From JBBQYD01 sp942493075 (GTDB lineage: Bacteria; Verrucomicrobiota; Verrucomicrobiia; Limisphaerales; UBA8199): DNA of 64,000 nt. Where the stretch lies: assembly GCA_942493075.1 (NCBI GenBank), contig OW818681.1, positions 1,922,001-1,986,000 of the forward strand. The letters run 5' to 3'. Both the position numbers and the translations under genes were made by a program. Position 1 is the stretch's first letter; each line of letters begins with the position of its first letter. Shown piece after piece: positions 52,569 to 61,675 of the stretch. Under the pieces are notes generated by a model, which saw only the letters and a list, made by a program, of their open reading frames with translations, searched no databases and had not been told where the DNA came from.

Positions 52569-53476
52569 AGGTTCATCGATTTCTGATAGACACACGCGTG
52601 CAATCGACGGAGGGGCAGCCCTGCTGTGGGCCGCTCCGCCTTGCCGGTGATGAGCAGTCCGCCAGGGTTGAGTAGATTCGAAATCCTCTCCCAGATGCGT
52701 TCCCCAGTGGCAGTCTGGAAATAGATGGCAACATTGCGAAACAAAACAATATCGAACGAATGCTCTTGAAGTTTACCCAGATCGCCACTCTGCCACTGAG
52801 TCATTGTCCTCAGGGGTTCCTTCACTCGGACCCTGTCGTTGAAGGTCTCGAAGTAACAGCGGCGTTCAGGCGTCATGTTTTGCACATCCCCCGGAGAGTA
52901 TTCGCCTCTTCGCGCACGGGCAATTGCACGGGGACGACAGTCGATTCCAAGCAGTTGGGCGGGCGGCCACATGCGTAGCCTGTGCAGCACGATGGCGGTG
53001 GAATAGAGCTCGTGCCCATCGGAACAACCCACCGAGACGACACGCAGCCCGTTCGCCCTCATTTGTGCGATGTGCCATTGAGGAAGTATTTGGTTTTCCA
53101 AACGATCAAAGACTTCTGGATCACGAAAGAAGCTGGTTACACCTAAAAGCAGCGCGTCAATTGCGGTCATAGCCAGCTCAGGATGTCTTTGAACCTGCTG
53201 TTGTGCTTGAGCCAGGGAACTGGCCCGCAGTGCTCTCAAGCAGGCGGGAATTCTGCGCTCCAAACTGGTGGGGCGATACATCTCGGGGGGCAGGCCGGCA
53301 TGGGAGAGGATTGCAACGAGGTTTTCGTCAAGCTCAGCGCAAGCGGCACGAGTCACTTGGCGGCTACTCAAGCCAGGCCTGAAGGATGAGCTGGCAAACC
53401 TTTCGCGGCGTACCGAAACGGTTGACCGTGTGGCGCCCGAGAAGCAAATGTGGCTCAAGTCGAGGTTATCCTTCAT
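52565..53476 (-). CDS. CheR-like SAM-dependent methyltransferase
   Basis: 303 residues. An N-terminal helical CheR_N region (about 45-115: LVAILSHAGLPPEMYRPTSL) precedes the SAM domain (LRVVSVGCSDGHELYSTAIV, then DIVLFRNVAIYF, where canonical CheR has LCRNVLIYF). The extra N-terminal 40 residues are basic and Ser-rich. Chemotaxis CheR methylates glutamates of receptors. Here there are no che genes nearby, and the gene is coupled to a GAF histidine kinase with a long coiled coil, so that kinase may be its target. This CheR-kinase pairing is common in environmental bacteria. Confidence 0.85.
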   Translation of the reverse strand: MKDNLDLSHICFSGATRSTVSVRRERFASSSFRPGLSSRQVTRAACAELDENLVAILSHAGLPPEMYRPTSLERRIPACLRALRASSLAQAQQQVQRHPELAMTAIDALLLGVTSFFRDPEVFDRLENQILPQWHIAQMRANGLRVVSVGCSDGHELYSTAIVLHRLRMWPPAQLLGIDCRPRAIARARRGEYSPGDVQNMTPERRCYFETFNDRVRVKEPLRTMTQWQSGDLGKLQEHSFDIVLFRNVAIYFQTATGERIWERISNLLNPGGLLITGKAERPTAGLPLRRLHACVYQKSMNL

Positions 53477-53518
53477 CGTATGAACGAGTTAACCAAGTGA
53501 TCCTAACAAGTGACCCAA

Positions 53519-53566
53519 GGCATGCAAGAGTAGTTACCCTCCCCTTGCATGGGGTAAGCACCCCAC
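53519..53566 (-). promoter_or_regulatory. Structured intergenic segment upstream of the cheR-like gene
   Basis: CATGCAAG (53521-53528) and CTTGCATG (53544-53551) form a perfect inverted repeat. Overlapping it, TTACCC/GGGTAA, CCCC/GGGG and GGGGT/ACCCC pairs allow alternative hairpins. The segment lies between the adenylate kinase stop and the cheR-like start on the same strand, so it could be a terminator with read-through or a switching leader. Confidence 0.35.
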
Positions 53567-53598
53567 CTCGTTCTTTCCTCGTTCGAAACCCGACACGG

Positions 53599-54768
53599 TC
53601 AGCGCATGTTCTTGAATCCACTCTCGATTACACCCGAGGTGCGGGCAAAGACCTCCTCAAAGCTGCCCATGCCGTCGATCTTCGTCACTCCATGAAGCTG
53701 ATTGTATTTTTCAATCACAGGCACGGTTTTTGACTCATGCTCCTGCAGGCGTTTAACGATTTTCGAAGTGCTCGTGTCGTATGGCATGCAGCCAGGTGTC
53801 TGGCTCCGCGCATCCAGTCGGCGGATCAATTCCAGGGTTGGAACCTCGATTTCGATGATTTGAGATAATGCCGAACCATGCTTCTGAAGCAGCCCGTCCA
53901 AAATGTAAGACTGAACGAGAGTTCTCGGGAATCCTTTAAAGATGAAGCCCTTGATGTCCTTGGAATCAGCGAGCCGTTTCTCGATCAGTTGTACCACGAT
54001 TTCATCAGGAACAAGTTGGCCATTCTCGTAGAGTGAACGAATCTTGCTACCAATTTCACTTCCTGTCTTAACCTCGGCTTCCAGCATGCTTCCCGTGGCC
54101 ACATACTCGAGCCCGAACTTTCGCGCCAACGCCTTGCCTTGTGAACCGCGCCCGGAGCCCGGATATCCGAAGACGACCACGTTGAATAAGCTCTTGCTGA
54201 GTTCGTTGCGGATGATGCCAGTGATTTGCTCGTGCACTTGCTCAATGGATGCCGTGCCATCGACTTCGATATAGATCCCCTTGTCCCGGTAGAACTGGAG
54301 CACTGGCAAAGTCTTCTGATTGTATTCCTTGAGCCTGTTTCTAATCACCACCTCATTATCGTCGCTCCTTCCGGACGTCATCCCGCGACTCAGCAGGCGC
54401 CGGACCGATTCCTCCTCCGGCACGCTCAGGCTAATCAGGCAGTTAAGGGAGGTGTGGAGCTTGAGCATTAACCCCTCCAGAATGTAAGCCTGGATGTAAG
54501 TGCGCGGAAATCCATCAAACAGGAAACCATTGGACCCGGGGTTATCCGTGATGGTTTTTTCAATGATCTGGACGATGATCTCATCCGAGACGAGACCTCC
54601 TGCCGCGATGATACTCTTGGCTTCCCTCCCTAAACGGGTGTTTTCTGCCATCTCTTTCCGCAAGAGTTCTCCCGTGGAGATGTAGAAGAGGTTGTACTTG
54701 TTAATCAGGAACTCGGATTGAGTTCCTTTGCCAGCTCCAGGAGGCCCGAACAGTGCGATGTTAAGCAT
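53599..54768 (-). CDS. adk: Tandem adenylate kinase with degenerate second half
   Basis: 389 residues made of two adenylate-kinase domains in tandem. Domain 1 (1-190) is intact: P-loop GPPGAGKGT with Lys14, STGELLRKEM, FDGFPRT, and a short LID without zinc cysteines (RLLSRGMTSGRSDDNEV). Domain 2 (195-389) has GYPGSGRGS, so Arg207 replaces the Walker A Lys, and FKGFPRT in place of FDGFPRT; the fold is otherwise kept (ATGSMLEAEVKTG). Adenylate kinase balances AMP, ADP and ATP and is essential. Domain 1 should be active, while domain 2 is probably impaired or regulatory. The usual protein is about 215 residues. It is encoded 149 bases after rpoD, on the same strand. Confidence 0.9.
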   Translation of the reverse strand: MLNIALFGPPGAGKGTQSEFLINKYNLFYISTGELLRKEMAENTRLGREAKSIIAAGGLVSDEIIVQIIEKTITDNPGSNGFLFDGFPRTYIQAYILEGLMLKLHTSLNCLISLSVPEEESVRRLLSRGMTSGRSDDNEVVIRNRLKEYNQKTLPVLQFYRDKGIYIEVDGTASIEQVHEQITGIIRNELSKSLFNVVVFGYPGSGRGSQGKALARKFGLEYVATGSMLEAEVKTGSEIGSKIRSLYENGQLVPDEIVVQLIEKRLADSKDIKGFIFKGFPRTLVQSYILDGLLQKHGSALSQIIEIEVPTLELIRRLDARSQTPGCMPYDTSTSKIVKRLQEHESKTVPVIEKYNQLHGVTKIDGMGSFEEVFARTSGVIESGFKNMR

Positions 54769-54871
54769 AGGTGTCCTTTGCTGAGGGTATGGCGAGCCTA
54801 TGTCCAGAGGAAGACTCCGTCAAGCTCGACACTCGGATTCGCTGATTCCAAGGCGGGGCAGTACAGCAAGA

Positions 54872-54893
54872 ACGCCAGCCCTGCGGCTGGCGT
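54872..54893 (-). terminator. Terminator-like hairpin after rpoD
   Basis: ACGCCAGCC and GGCTGGCGT form a perfect 9-base GC-rich stem with the 4-base loop ctgc, 24 bases downstream of the rpoD stop. In the rpoD direction it is followed by TTCTTGCTGT, a modest T-rich tail. Confidence 0.6.
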
Positions 54894-54917
54894 CTGCAAA
54901 TTGCTCGGACTGCTGGC

Positions 54918-56807
54918 TTATGCCGCTTCCTCTTCGGATTCCAGGAATCCTTGGAGATGCCGCACACGTGTTGGATGCCGCAGTTTCCGGAGTGCCTTCG
55001 CTTCGATCTGCCGGATGCGCTCACGGGTCACGTTGTACATCTTGCCGATTTCTTCCAAGGTTCTTTCGTAGCCATCCACCAAACCGAAACGCATCTCCAG
55101 GATCTTGCGCTCACGTTCGGTGAGGCTCGTCAGCACATCGCCAAGCTTCTCCTTCAACAGACTGTAGCTGGTGACATCCGAAGGGTTCTCAGCGGACTTA
55201 TCCTCGATGAAGTCACCCACGCTCACATCCCCGTCATCACCCACTGGGGCATGCAAGGAAATGGGCTGCTGGGCCATTTTCAAAAGTGAATTGATGCGCG
55301 CTACCGGCATGTGCATCTCGTCAGCGATTTCCTCAGGTGTGGGTTCACGGCCGAGTTCCTGGGTAAGTTGCTTCTGCGCACGCCAGAGCTTGTTCATGAT
55401 TTCAATCATGTGCACCGGAATACGAATCGTGCGCGCCTGGTCAGCGATCGAACGGGTGATGGCCTGGCGGATCCACCAAATGGCGTAAGTCGAGAACTTG
55501 TAGCCACGACGATATTCAAATTTCTCAACACCCTTCATCAGGCCGATATTGCCCTCCTGGATGAGATCGAGGAAAGACTGGCCGCGGTTGGTGTATTTCT
55601 TTGCCACGGAAACCACGAGCCGCAGATTGGCTTCAGCCATGTGGGTTTTGGCCTGGTGCGCGCGGTCAGCCGCTTTCTTAAGCTGATCGAAGACCTGGTA
55701 GAACCGTTCCCGAGACATGCGCACAAACTGCTCAAGGGCCCTGATCTTCGTGCGCTCGCCTTGAAGTGCCGCTTGCTGTTCATGGGACTTGCGATGTGCT
55801 TCCAGTTCAGTCAACCGGCGCAAGCTGGATTGGAACTTCTCATGCACGTTGCCGGCAACGACAATCATGTCCTCCAATACCCGCTGTTTGTAGAAAAACT
55901 TGGGGAAGGTGTCCTGGAGCTTCTTGTCGTGTTTCTCGTAGTCCTTGGTGAGCTTATCGCGCTTGGCCTGAGCGGCGTGATGCAGTTCGTTATACTTTTC
56001 ATCCACCTCGAGATCAATGGCGCGCACTTTCTTGATCAGATTCCGCAAGTCGCGGAGGTGCCGCTCACGATTGGCGACTTTCTTATCGACGACAACACGA
56101 TCGAAACGTTCTTTCGGCGGTTCAGAGAGTAGCTTTTCCGCGATCGCAATATGTTCCTTCGCCGTGAAACCCAGGCTGTAAACGAGCCGCTTCATCTCGG
56201 TTTCGGCTTCTTCGATCTTCTTACAGATTTCAACTTCCTGCTCCCGAGTCAGCAGAGGAACCTTGCCCATCTGGTTCATGTACATCCGGACTGGATCGTC
56301 CAAAACCTCAAGGCGGGTGTCCTCTTCCTCGTCCGGTTCAGCAGGTTTCGCGCGTTCGACCTCTGCCTGGTCAACGATCTCGATGTCCAGGTTGCGAAGC
56401 TTTGTGTACAGCTCGTCCAACTCTTCCGGAGCCAAGCCGTCCGGGAGGATGTCGTTGATGTCGTCGTAGGTGACGTGTCCATGCTCATGCGCGATGCCGA
56501 CGAGCGTCTTTAAAGTCTCTGCAAGGTCAGCCGCAGGCAGGGTCACCACTGGGGCTGTGACGGGTGCGTCCTTTGGCTTCTCGGCAGCGGGAGCCGCCGG
56601 GGTCGCCGGTTTGGCTTTTTCCGAGGCTGGGGCCGGATGCGCGGGTTGGGCGGTGGTGGCGCCTGCACGGGCGCGGGCCTTATTCGAAATGATAAAGCGT
56701 CGCCGCGCAGGTCGGTTTTTCCCTCCAGCAGCAGCAGCTTGCTCGTTCTGGCGGGTACTGCCCGTGTTTGCCCCATTGGCCGACTTCGCCGGTTTCCTTT
56801 TCAGCAT
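54918..56807 (-). CDS. rpoD: RNA polymerase primary sigma factor (sigma70)
   Basis: 629 residues, typical of a housekeeping sigma. An Ala/Pro/Lys-rich N-terminal extension and region 1.1 (LVGIAHEHGHVTYDDINDIL) precede region 1.2 (DPVRMYMNQMGKVPLLTREQ) and a large non-conserved insert. Region 2 follows (RLVVSVAKKYTNRGQSFLDL, KFSTYAIWWIRQAITRSI, which melts and reads the -10), then region 3, and region 4 with the -35-reading helix-turn-helix (TLEEIGKMYNVTRERIRQIE). It directs most transcription in the cell. Both TTGACA-type promoters predicted in this window fit its expected target. Confidence 0.96.
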   Translation of the reverse strand: MLKRKPAKSANGANTGSTRQNEQAAAAGGKNRPARRRFIISNKARARAGATTAQPAHPAPASEKAKPATPAAPAAEKPKDAPVTAPVVTLPAADLAETLKTLVGIAHEHGHVTYDDINDILPDGLAPEELDELYTKLRNLDIEIVDQAEVERAKPAEPDEEEDTRLEVLDDPVRMYMNQMGKVPLLTREQEVEICKKIEEAETEMKRLVYSLGFTAKEHIAIAEKLLSEPPKERFDRVVVDKKVANRERHLRDLRNLIKKVRAIDLEVDEKYNELHHAAQAKRDKLTKDYEKHDKKLQDTFPKFFYKQRVLEDMIVVAGNVHEKFQSSLRRLTELEAHRKSHEQQAALQGERTKIRALEQFVRMSRERFYQVFDQLKKAADRAHQAKTHMAEANLRLVVSVAKKYTNRGQSFLDLIQEGNIGLMKGVEKFEYRRGYKFSTYAIWWIRQAITRSIADQARTIRIPVHMIEIMNKLWRAQKQLTQELGREPTPEEIADEMHMPVARINSLLKMAQQPISLHAPVGDDGDVSVGDFIEDKSAENPSDVTSYSLLKEKLGDVLTSLTERERKILEMRFGLVDGYERTLEEIGKMYNVTRERIRQIEAKALRKLRHPTRVRHLQGFLESEEEAA

Positions 56808-57149
56808 AAAACAATTCAGACGCGTAGGCTCCGCTTTTAATCAAAATTTCGCACAACACTCGGGATACAACACGAGCGGGAGCGAAAAAGTCATGGTTTA
56901 CGGCATGAATTAGCCGCAAAAACGGAAGCCTAACGCACGTTAATGATAGCTCAGGCTTGATAATTCATCAAGTGAACACCTACCGGGAGACCGCCCGGAA
57001 GTCTCAAGCCGTGCCATCAGACTCAATCAGGATAATCCGCCATAAATGGGGGGCACTTTCAAGGATAAAATAAAGAAAAATCGCTTGATTTCGGGGTAAA
57101 ACGGCACGCCACGTGCACAGCGCGCGGTTTTAAACCCCGTCTTCGCCAC
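56808..57149. other. Intergenic region, 342 bases, between rpoD and a peptidase-like gene
   Basis: Both flanking genes point left, so this holds the rpoD promoter region and the end of the upstream gene. A perfect 6-base hairpin (CTTGAT-AATTC-ATCAAG, 56956-56972) and a CCGGG/CCCGG pair near 56983-56997 are present. An A/T-rich stretch near 57060-57095 could carry promoters, but no clear pair was found. No gene or RNA was recognised. Confidence 0.4.
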
Positions 57150-59102
57150 TCACTCCTCACGCACACGATACTGACGCAGCGGCGACGATTGGATGGCTTC
57201 GCTCCATTCCAGAGTCGCAGCCACCGCAGCCAACGATCCCGAGGCATCCTGCCACGGCTCGCTGAAGTCCCCTCGGCTCTGAACCCGGTATTTCCGTCCG
57301 GGCACAGTATTCCAACCAAGATGCACAAGATTCCCCTCAGTTGTTGCCGCCAACATGATCGCGACTTCTACTCGCGCATGGGCCCCCTGGCTCAAGTTGT
57401 AATACGAGCCGCTGAAGTGGGTTTCCAATCTTAACGCCCGCACCATGTAGAACGGGTATTCACCTGACACATCAGAGCCGATCCAGTTGATCGACGTGAG
57501 AGGATCGGTTGTAACCCGGGTGAACCCCTCAGCTTGGGACCTGGAACGGTATATGTGGTAGCCGGCCACCTCGACAGGGGAGGCATTCCATTCAAGGCGG
57601 ATGGTTGTCCCGTCACGGGTAGCTCGAGCCTGTGAAGGGGCAGGGAAGGGGTCGAGTCTAAGGGTAGGGTCTCCCATCAGGGCGATGTACACCGCCCGAG
57701 GATGATCCATTTGTTGCGAGGTGTATAATCCAGTGTTGTTAATGGCCAACAGCATGCTATCCCCAAGCGTCTCGCCTAAGCCCAACCTGTGGAGAAACCA
57801 GTGTGGCTCACCCGACATACAACTCGCCAACCCGTATGTAGGGGTCGCCAAAAAAGAGCGCATGAAGTTGTCTGTTCGGTCCCAGTTGCCAAACCAACTT
57901 CCGAATAACATGACGAACACCGCCTTGGCGTCTCCGTCCACCACGTCCGTGCTCCAGGCCTCAGAATAAGTGCCATGCGCCCCCAACCACGTAACACCAG
58001 TCGGCAAGCCGCCGCCGCAACCATAGGCGAGCAGAAAGCTGCCGGTGCTGAGGAGATTGACCCAGCGTTGAACTTCAGGCGCCGCATCGCTTGTATTTGC
58101 TTCCAGAATGTTCCCAGCGCCGACCAAGGGTTGGAAACTTCGGTAGCCGCTCGCCGCTGTGGCGAGTCCGCCCTCGTCGCCGCGCCGATTCCCCATTAGC
58201 GCACGCCGGGGGACCTCCATTTGCCCGTGGCGCCAGGCATGGTCTTTGCGTAAGTAGTTGCGCAGCAGTTCCGTCTCGTTTGGCCAGGGAACGACCGCGC
58301 CCTTCCCTGGCATGTCAAAGAAATCCACCCTGCCGACCGCAAGTTCCAGATCTGATGGGATATAGCTGGGGCTCTGAGCAGGATCAGTTGGCCAATAACT
58401 ATCGAGATCTCCGTAGAATGAATCCGCAGGCATAGGCCGGCTGAGGTGGCCGTCGTAATCCAGGTTTCCAGATTGTAACACCGGCACATGGCCCAACAAA
58501 AAGACGCAAGTCGTGTTTCCAGGATCACGAGCATACTCGGTTTGGAGCATACTGCGGACGCTCTCTGGACTGCTGTTCTCCGAAACATTAAGACGGGTGA
58601 CGGACCAGCCATCGCCGGCGAGATCCAGTTCCAGCGTCTGCACCTCTGCCTCCAAAGCCGCTACCTTATTGGTCGCGACTACGAGCAGGACCCGGCCGCG
58701 GTTCTCGATAAAAGGGGCCTGGATGCCTGCAAGCACGTAACCTGAGGCCAGGTAGCCCAACACCCCGTTTTTTAATACCTGATACTCATAAACCTCGCCC
58801 AGGCTCACGTTGTAATCCGTGAACTGAATCGAATTTCCAGGCAGGGAGGCGATCGGATTGCCCCAGCTTCCCCCGGTTTTTGGCTTGCGATAAACCTCAT
58901 AGCTGCTGGCTCCGTACGGATCGGTCCGCCATTGCAGAAGTATTTGAGGTGGTGCCTCACTCACAGTGACCGTGATCTGCACCGCATAAACGAAGGTATT
59001 ATCTGCGGCGCGCCCGGTCAAAATGCTGAAGGCGGCAAGGCAAAGGAGCAGGTGCGCCAAAAAGCGCCTCCAGAAAGTTGATTCAAACGTCTCTGCTCCC
59101 AT
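57150..59102 (-). CDS. C25-like (caspase-fold) exported protein with fibronectin III domains, catalytic residues missing
   Basis: 650 residues with a signal peptide (HLLLCLAAFSILTGRAAD). A fibronectin-III-like domain (about 40-130, PQILLQWRTDPYGASSYEVY) is followed by a caspase/gingipain-type core (GRVLLVVATNKVAALEAEVQ, NTTCVFLLGHVPVLQSGN, DLELAVGRVDFFD), a second fibronectin-like domain (about 480-560, IRLEWNASPVEVAGYHIYRS) and a beta-rich C-terminus. Where an active C25 enzyme has H-x-G-H-G, this reads AYGCGGG, and at the Cys position it reads MLFGSWFGNWD, so it looks like a pseudo-enzyme. It lies 74 bases after the TIGR03790 gene, in one probable operon. Binding rather than proteolysis is likely. 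Confidence 0.7.
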   Translation of the reverse strand: MGAETFESTFWRRFLAHLLLCLAAFSILTGRAADNTFVYAVQITVTVSEAPPQILLQWRTDPYGASSYEVYRKPKTGGSWGNPIASLPGNSIQFTDYNVSLGEVYEYQVLKNGVLGYLASGYVLAGIQAPFIENRGRVLLVVATNKVAALEAEVQTLELDLAGDGWSVTRLNVSENSSPESVRSMLQTEYARDPGNTTCVFLLGHVPVLQSGNLDYDGHLSRPMPADSFYGDLDSYWPTDPAQSPSYIPSDLELAVGRVDFFDMPGKGAVVPWPNETELLRNYLRKDHAWRHGQMEVPRRALMGNRRGDEGGLATAASGYRSFQPLVGAGNILEANTSDAAPEVQRWVNLLSTGSFLLAYGCGGGLPTGVTWLGAHGTYSEAWSTDVVDGDAKAVFVMLFGSWFGNWDRTDNFMRSFLATPTYGLASCMSGEPHWFLHRLGLGETLGDSMLLAINNTGLYTSQQMDHPRAVYIALMGDPTLRLDPFPAPSQARATRDGTTIRLEWNASPVEVAGYHIYRSRSQAEGFTRVTTDPLTSINWIGSDVSGEYPFYMVRALRLETHFSGSYYNLSQGAHARVEVAIMLAATTEGNLVHLGWNTVPGRKYRVQSRGDFSEPWQDASGSLAAVAATLEWSEAIQSSPLRQYRVREE

Positions 59103-59176
59103 CCTCAGTTCCGGAGCAAGATAACCAGAGCGCCTGAGGATTAAATCGGGCTTTCCACCCGTAAACCCGGAGTAGC

Positions 59177-60832
59177 CTACTTATTTGCTGGGGACATCGC
59201 GCTGATCTCTTTGGCATAGCGCTCGCGGTCTGCCGTCCGATTCAGCTTTCCTGCGAGGCTCTCCAGCTTGCGATAAATACTGAGCTTTTCTGGATACCAG
59301 GGATACTCCCTGAGCAGCGTCTCGTAGGTGTCGTAAGCTGCCTGGTTTCTCTCGGCTTCCATTTGACGTTCCGCCAGGGTCAACAGAACGCGCAGCTTTT
59401 GGGTGCCTCCGGCCACCTTCGCAGCTTGCTCATAGGTAAGGATTGCCGAGGAAGGTTTCCCCTGGGCGGCGTAAAGGCTTGCCAGGCGCTCGCTGAGTAC
59501 CGCGCTGACTTTCGTTAGTTCCAGCGATTCCAGGAGATTCGCGGCGTCAATGATGGATTTCCCATTTGCCACATTCAAATTGATCAGACGGAGGTAGTAC
59601 CACTCCTGAAGCGAGTTTCCTGTTCTGGAAAACTCCTGCTGGAGGTCGTCCATCTGACGCGCAACGGGTCGATAAAGTGGGTCGCCAACAACGGTGGTTT
59701 GCCACGAGAGAACCGGTGCGGAGGCATAGGCGCATTCCCCAAAGCTGAAACCATGATAGAGAAAGCGGGCAGTGAAGACGCTGATGTCAGGAGTGCCTGC
59801 CAGGTAAGGCTCATAAACTGAGCCCATGACCGCCGTGGCGCCCAGGGCAAGCAGTGGGCCAGCCCAGTGCCGGTTTGTACTCCGGAGCGTTCCTGCACTC
59901 AGTGAATGCAAATGATAAGCAAAAGCGCCGGGCATGAACTCGACCTTGGATTTTGAAAATGGCCCGGAGACATCTGCGTCATACCATCCAGCGTAAAAGG
60001 CGATATGGCTCATCGGAAAGCCGGCCGTGAAGGTGCCCGGCTTCTCATCAACCACCGGTTCGTAACCGAGCCTCTTGGAAATCTCAGCGGCATTTCGCAG
60101 CCACGTGTCACCGATTTTATAACCTTCCTCGTTAATGTTGCGGAGATCGAAATAAAAGTTACCCCAGAGACCATTCGTCTCGGCCTGCATGGCTTTATCC
60201 ACGAGTGCTCGCGCGATCTCCGGCGTTGGCCCATCGAGACGGGCGACCATTAGCAGCCCATTGGTCGGATGCAGTTCGGCGGCGTTTGTCATCGAGTAAA
60301 ACGGACTTGCCAAAGGACCGGCCAGGGGCAGCTTGCGCTCAAGCAGGGGCAGAAACGCCAGTTCACTGTCCACCGCGGCTTCGTTTCGCTGCAGCTCTGG
60401 ACGCAGTTCCGCAGTTTCCTCCTCCTTAATCGTCGCATCCTTGGCGATTCGCACCGGGACCCCATAACAGAGCACCGCATAACGGATCTTGGACTCTGCG
60501 ATGCCCGGCCCGTTCTTCGCAGGAGCGTTCGTAGCCGTTACCACCGGACGCAGCCCGGTTTTCCAAAGCTTTTCTTTGACCAGAAACTGAAAGAGCGGTC
60601 GTTGCAGTTCCTTTTGGAACTCACGGCGCGTCATTTCCTCTCCGGTGGACAACGAGAATCCAACGACCTGATTATCCGGTATGTTGCGAACCTTGGCGTA
60701 ATGGCGAGCGATGGCTTTAGATTCATCGACGCACGAGTTGTAAACGACCACGACCTCGCTTGCGGCTGGCGCCGCGGTTGCCGTGAAAATGCCTGCTACA
60801 ACGGATACTATAATGCTCAGTAAATGCTTCAT
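59177..60832 (-). CDS. TIGR03790-family exported protein
   Basis: 551 residues from the ATG before KHLLSIIVSV; an earlier ATG adds 14 residues ahead of the signal peptide (LLSIIVSVVAGIFTATAAPA). The TIGR03790 region spans about 20-400: VVVVYNSCVDESKAIARHYA, RNIPDNQVVGF, RYAVLCYGVPVRIA, GFPMSHIAFYAGWYDADVSG and LALGATAVMGSVYEPYLAGT. The C-terminal 150 residues are helical and TPR-like (SSAILTYEQAAKVAGGTQ). The family is widespread in Verrucomicrobia, Planctomycetes and Acidobacteria and has no assigned function. Its neighbour is a C25-like protein of related fold, which suggests a shared envelope role. Confidence 0.82.
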   Translation of the reverse strand: MKHLLSIIVSVVAGIFTATAAPAASEVVVVYNSCVDESKAIARHYAKVRNIPDNQVVGFSLSTGEEMTRREFQKELQRPLFQFLVKEKLWKTGLRPVVTATNAPAKNGPGIAESKIRYAVLCYGVPVRIAKDATIKEEETAELRPELQRNEAAVDSELAFLPLLERKLPLAGPLASPFYSMTNAAELHPTNGLLMVARLDGPTPEIARALVDKAMQAETNGLWGNFYFDLRNINEEGYKIGDTWLRNAAEISKRLGYEPVVDEKPGTFTAGFPMSHIAFYAGWYDADVSGPFSKSKVEFMPGAFAYHLHSLSAGTLRSTNRHWAGPLLALGATAVMGSVYEPYLAGTPDISVFTARFLYHGFSFGECAYASAPVLSWQTTVVGDPLYRPVARQMDDLQQEFSRTGNSLQEWYYLRLINLNVANGKSIIDAANLLESLELTKVSAVLSERLASLYAAQGKPSSAILTYEQAAKVAGGTQKLRVLLTLAERQMEAERNQAAYDTYETLLREYPWYPEKLSIYRKLESLAGKLNRTADRERYAKEISAMSPANK

Positions 60833-60886
60833 CTTCGCTTTCTTATGGACAACCCTCAGGCAGCAATGGTTCAACCAGCCTTTATG

Positions 60887-61675
60887 TCAATCTACACTCG
60901 TAACGCGCAACCCGTCAAAAGCTAGTTCCACTCCGGGTGGTAGTTCCGCTTGGGCGAGGTCGTGGTCGTAGAAGTGTGTCAGATGGGTGAAATAGGTGCG
61001 TCCTGCGCCAATGCGGCGTGAAGCCGCCAATGCCTGATCCAGACACATATGCGTGGGATGCGGCTCGGGACGGAGAGCATCCAGCACCGCCACCTCGACG
61101 CCCTGAACCAACTCAATGACCGGGGCTGGCACTTCCTGACAATCGCTCATGTAAGCGAGACGTTTCCGGCCAGCTTGTACAAACAGAAATCCGAATGTAT
61201 GGGTGCGCCCGTGTGGCAAGGGAAGGGGGGTAATCTCCAAATCTCTCAGCTTGAAAGGGCCGGCTACAATATGCGGCTCCGGAATGAAGTAACCTTTAGG
61301 CCAAGGCCCATCTGTGAACGCGTAGTTGAATACGCGTTTTAGATCGTTCATGGTGCGTTCGTTGGCGTAGATCGGCAGCGCCGTGCCCCCACGCAGGTCG
61401 CAAACCCGGCGGCAATCGTCCATTCCCATGATGTGGTCCGCGTGTGCATGCGTTACCAGCACGGCGTCGAGATAGCCAAGCTTCTCTCGCAACATCTGAA
61501 GACGGAATTCCGGAGTGGTATCCACCACGATTTTAATTTGATCCGTCTCCACGTAAATGGAGGCGCGGGTGCGGTGATTCCTGGGGTTTGCAAGAAATGA
61601 TGCCGGGTAATCCATGCCGATTACGGGCACGCCCTGTGAGGTTCCTGATCCGAGAAAAATAAACGAAAATCCCAT
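60887..61675 (-). CDS. Metallo-beta-lactamase-fold hydrolase (PhnP-like)
   Basis: 262 residues. The N-terminus FIFLGSGTSQGVPVIG and the metal motif H76-A-H78-A-D80-H81 (LVTHAHADHIMGMDD) are those of the PhnP/RNase Z-like branch, with further ligands in MSDCQ and the late LTHFYDHD. PhnP is a phosphodiesterase that opens a cyclic phosphate in phosphonate breakdown; no phn genes are near, so the substrate here is open and may be another phosphodiester. It is the first gene of a leftward unit with the TIGR03790 protein, 54 bases apart. Confidence 0.88.
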   Translation of the reverse strand: MGFSFIFLGSGTSQGVPVIGMDYPASFLANPRNHRTRASIYVETDQIKIVVDTTPEFRLQMLREKLGYLDAVLVTHAHADHIMGMDDCRRVCDLRGGTALPIYANERTMNDLKRVFNYAFTDGPWPKGYFIPEPHIVAGPFKLRDLEITPLPLPHGRTHTFGFLFVQAGRKRLAYMSDCQEVPAPVIELVQGVEVAVLDALRPEPHPTHMCLDQALAASRRIGAGRTYFTHLTHFYDHDLAQAELPPGVELAFDGLRVTSVD

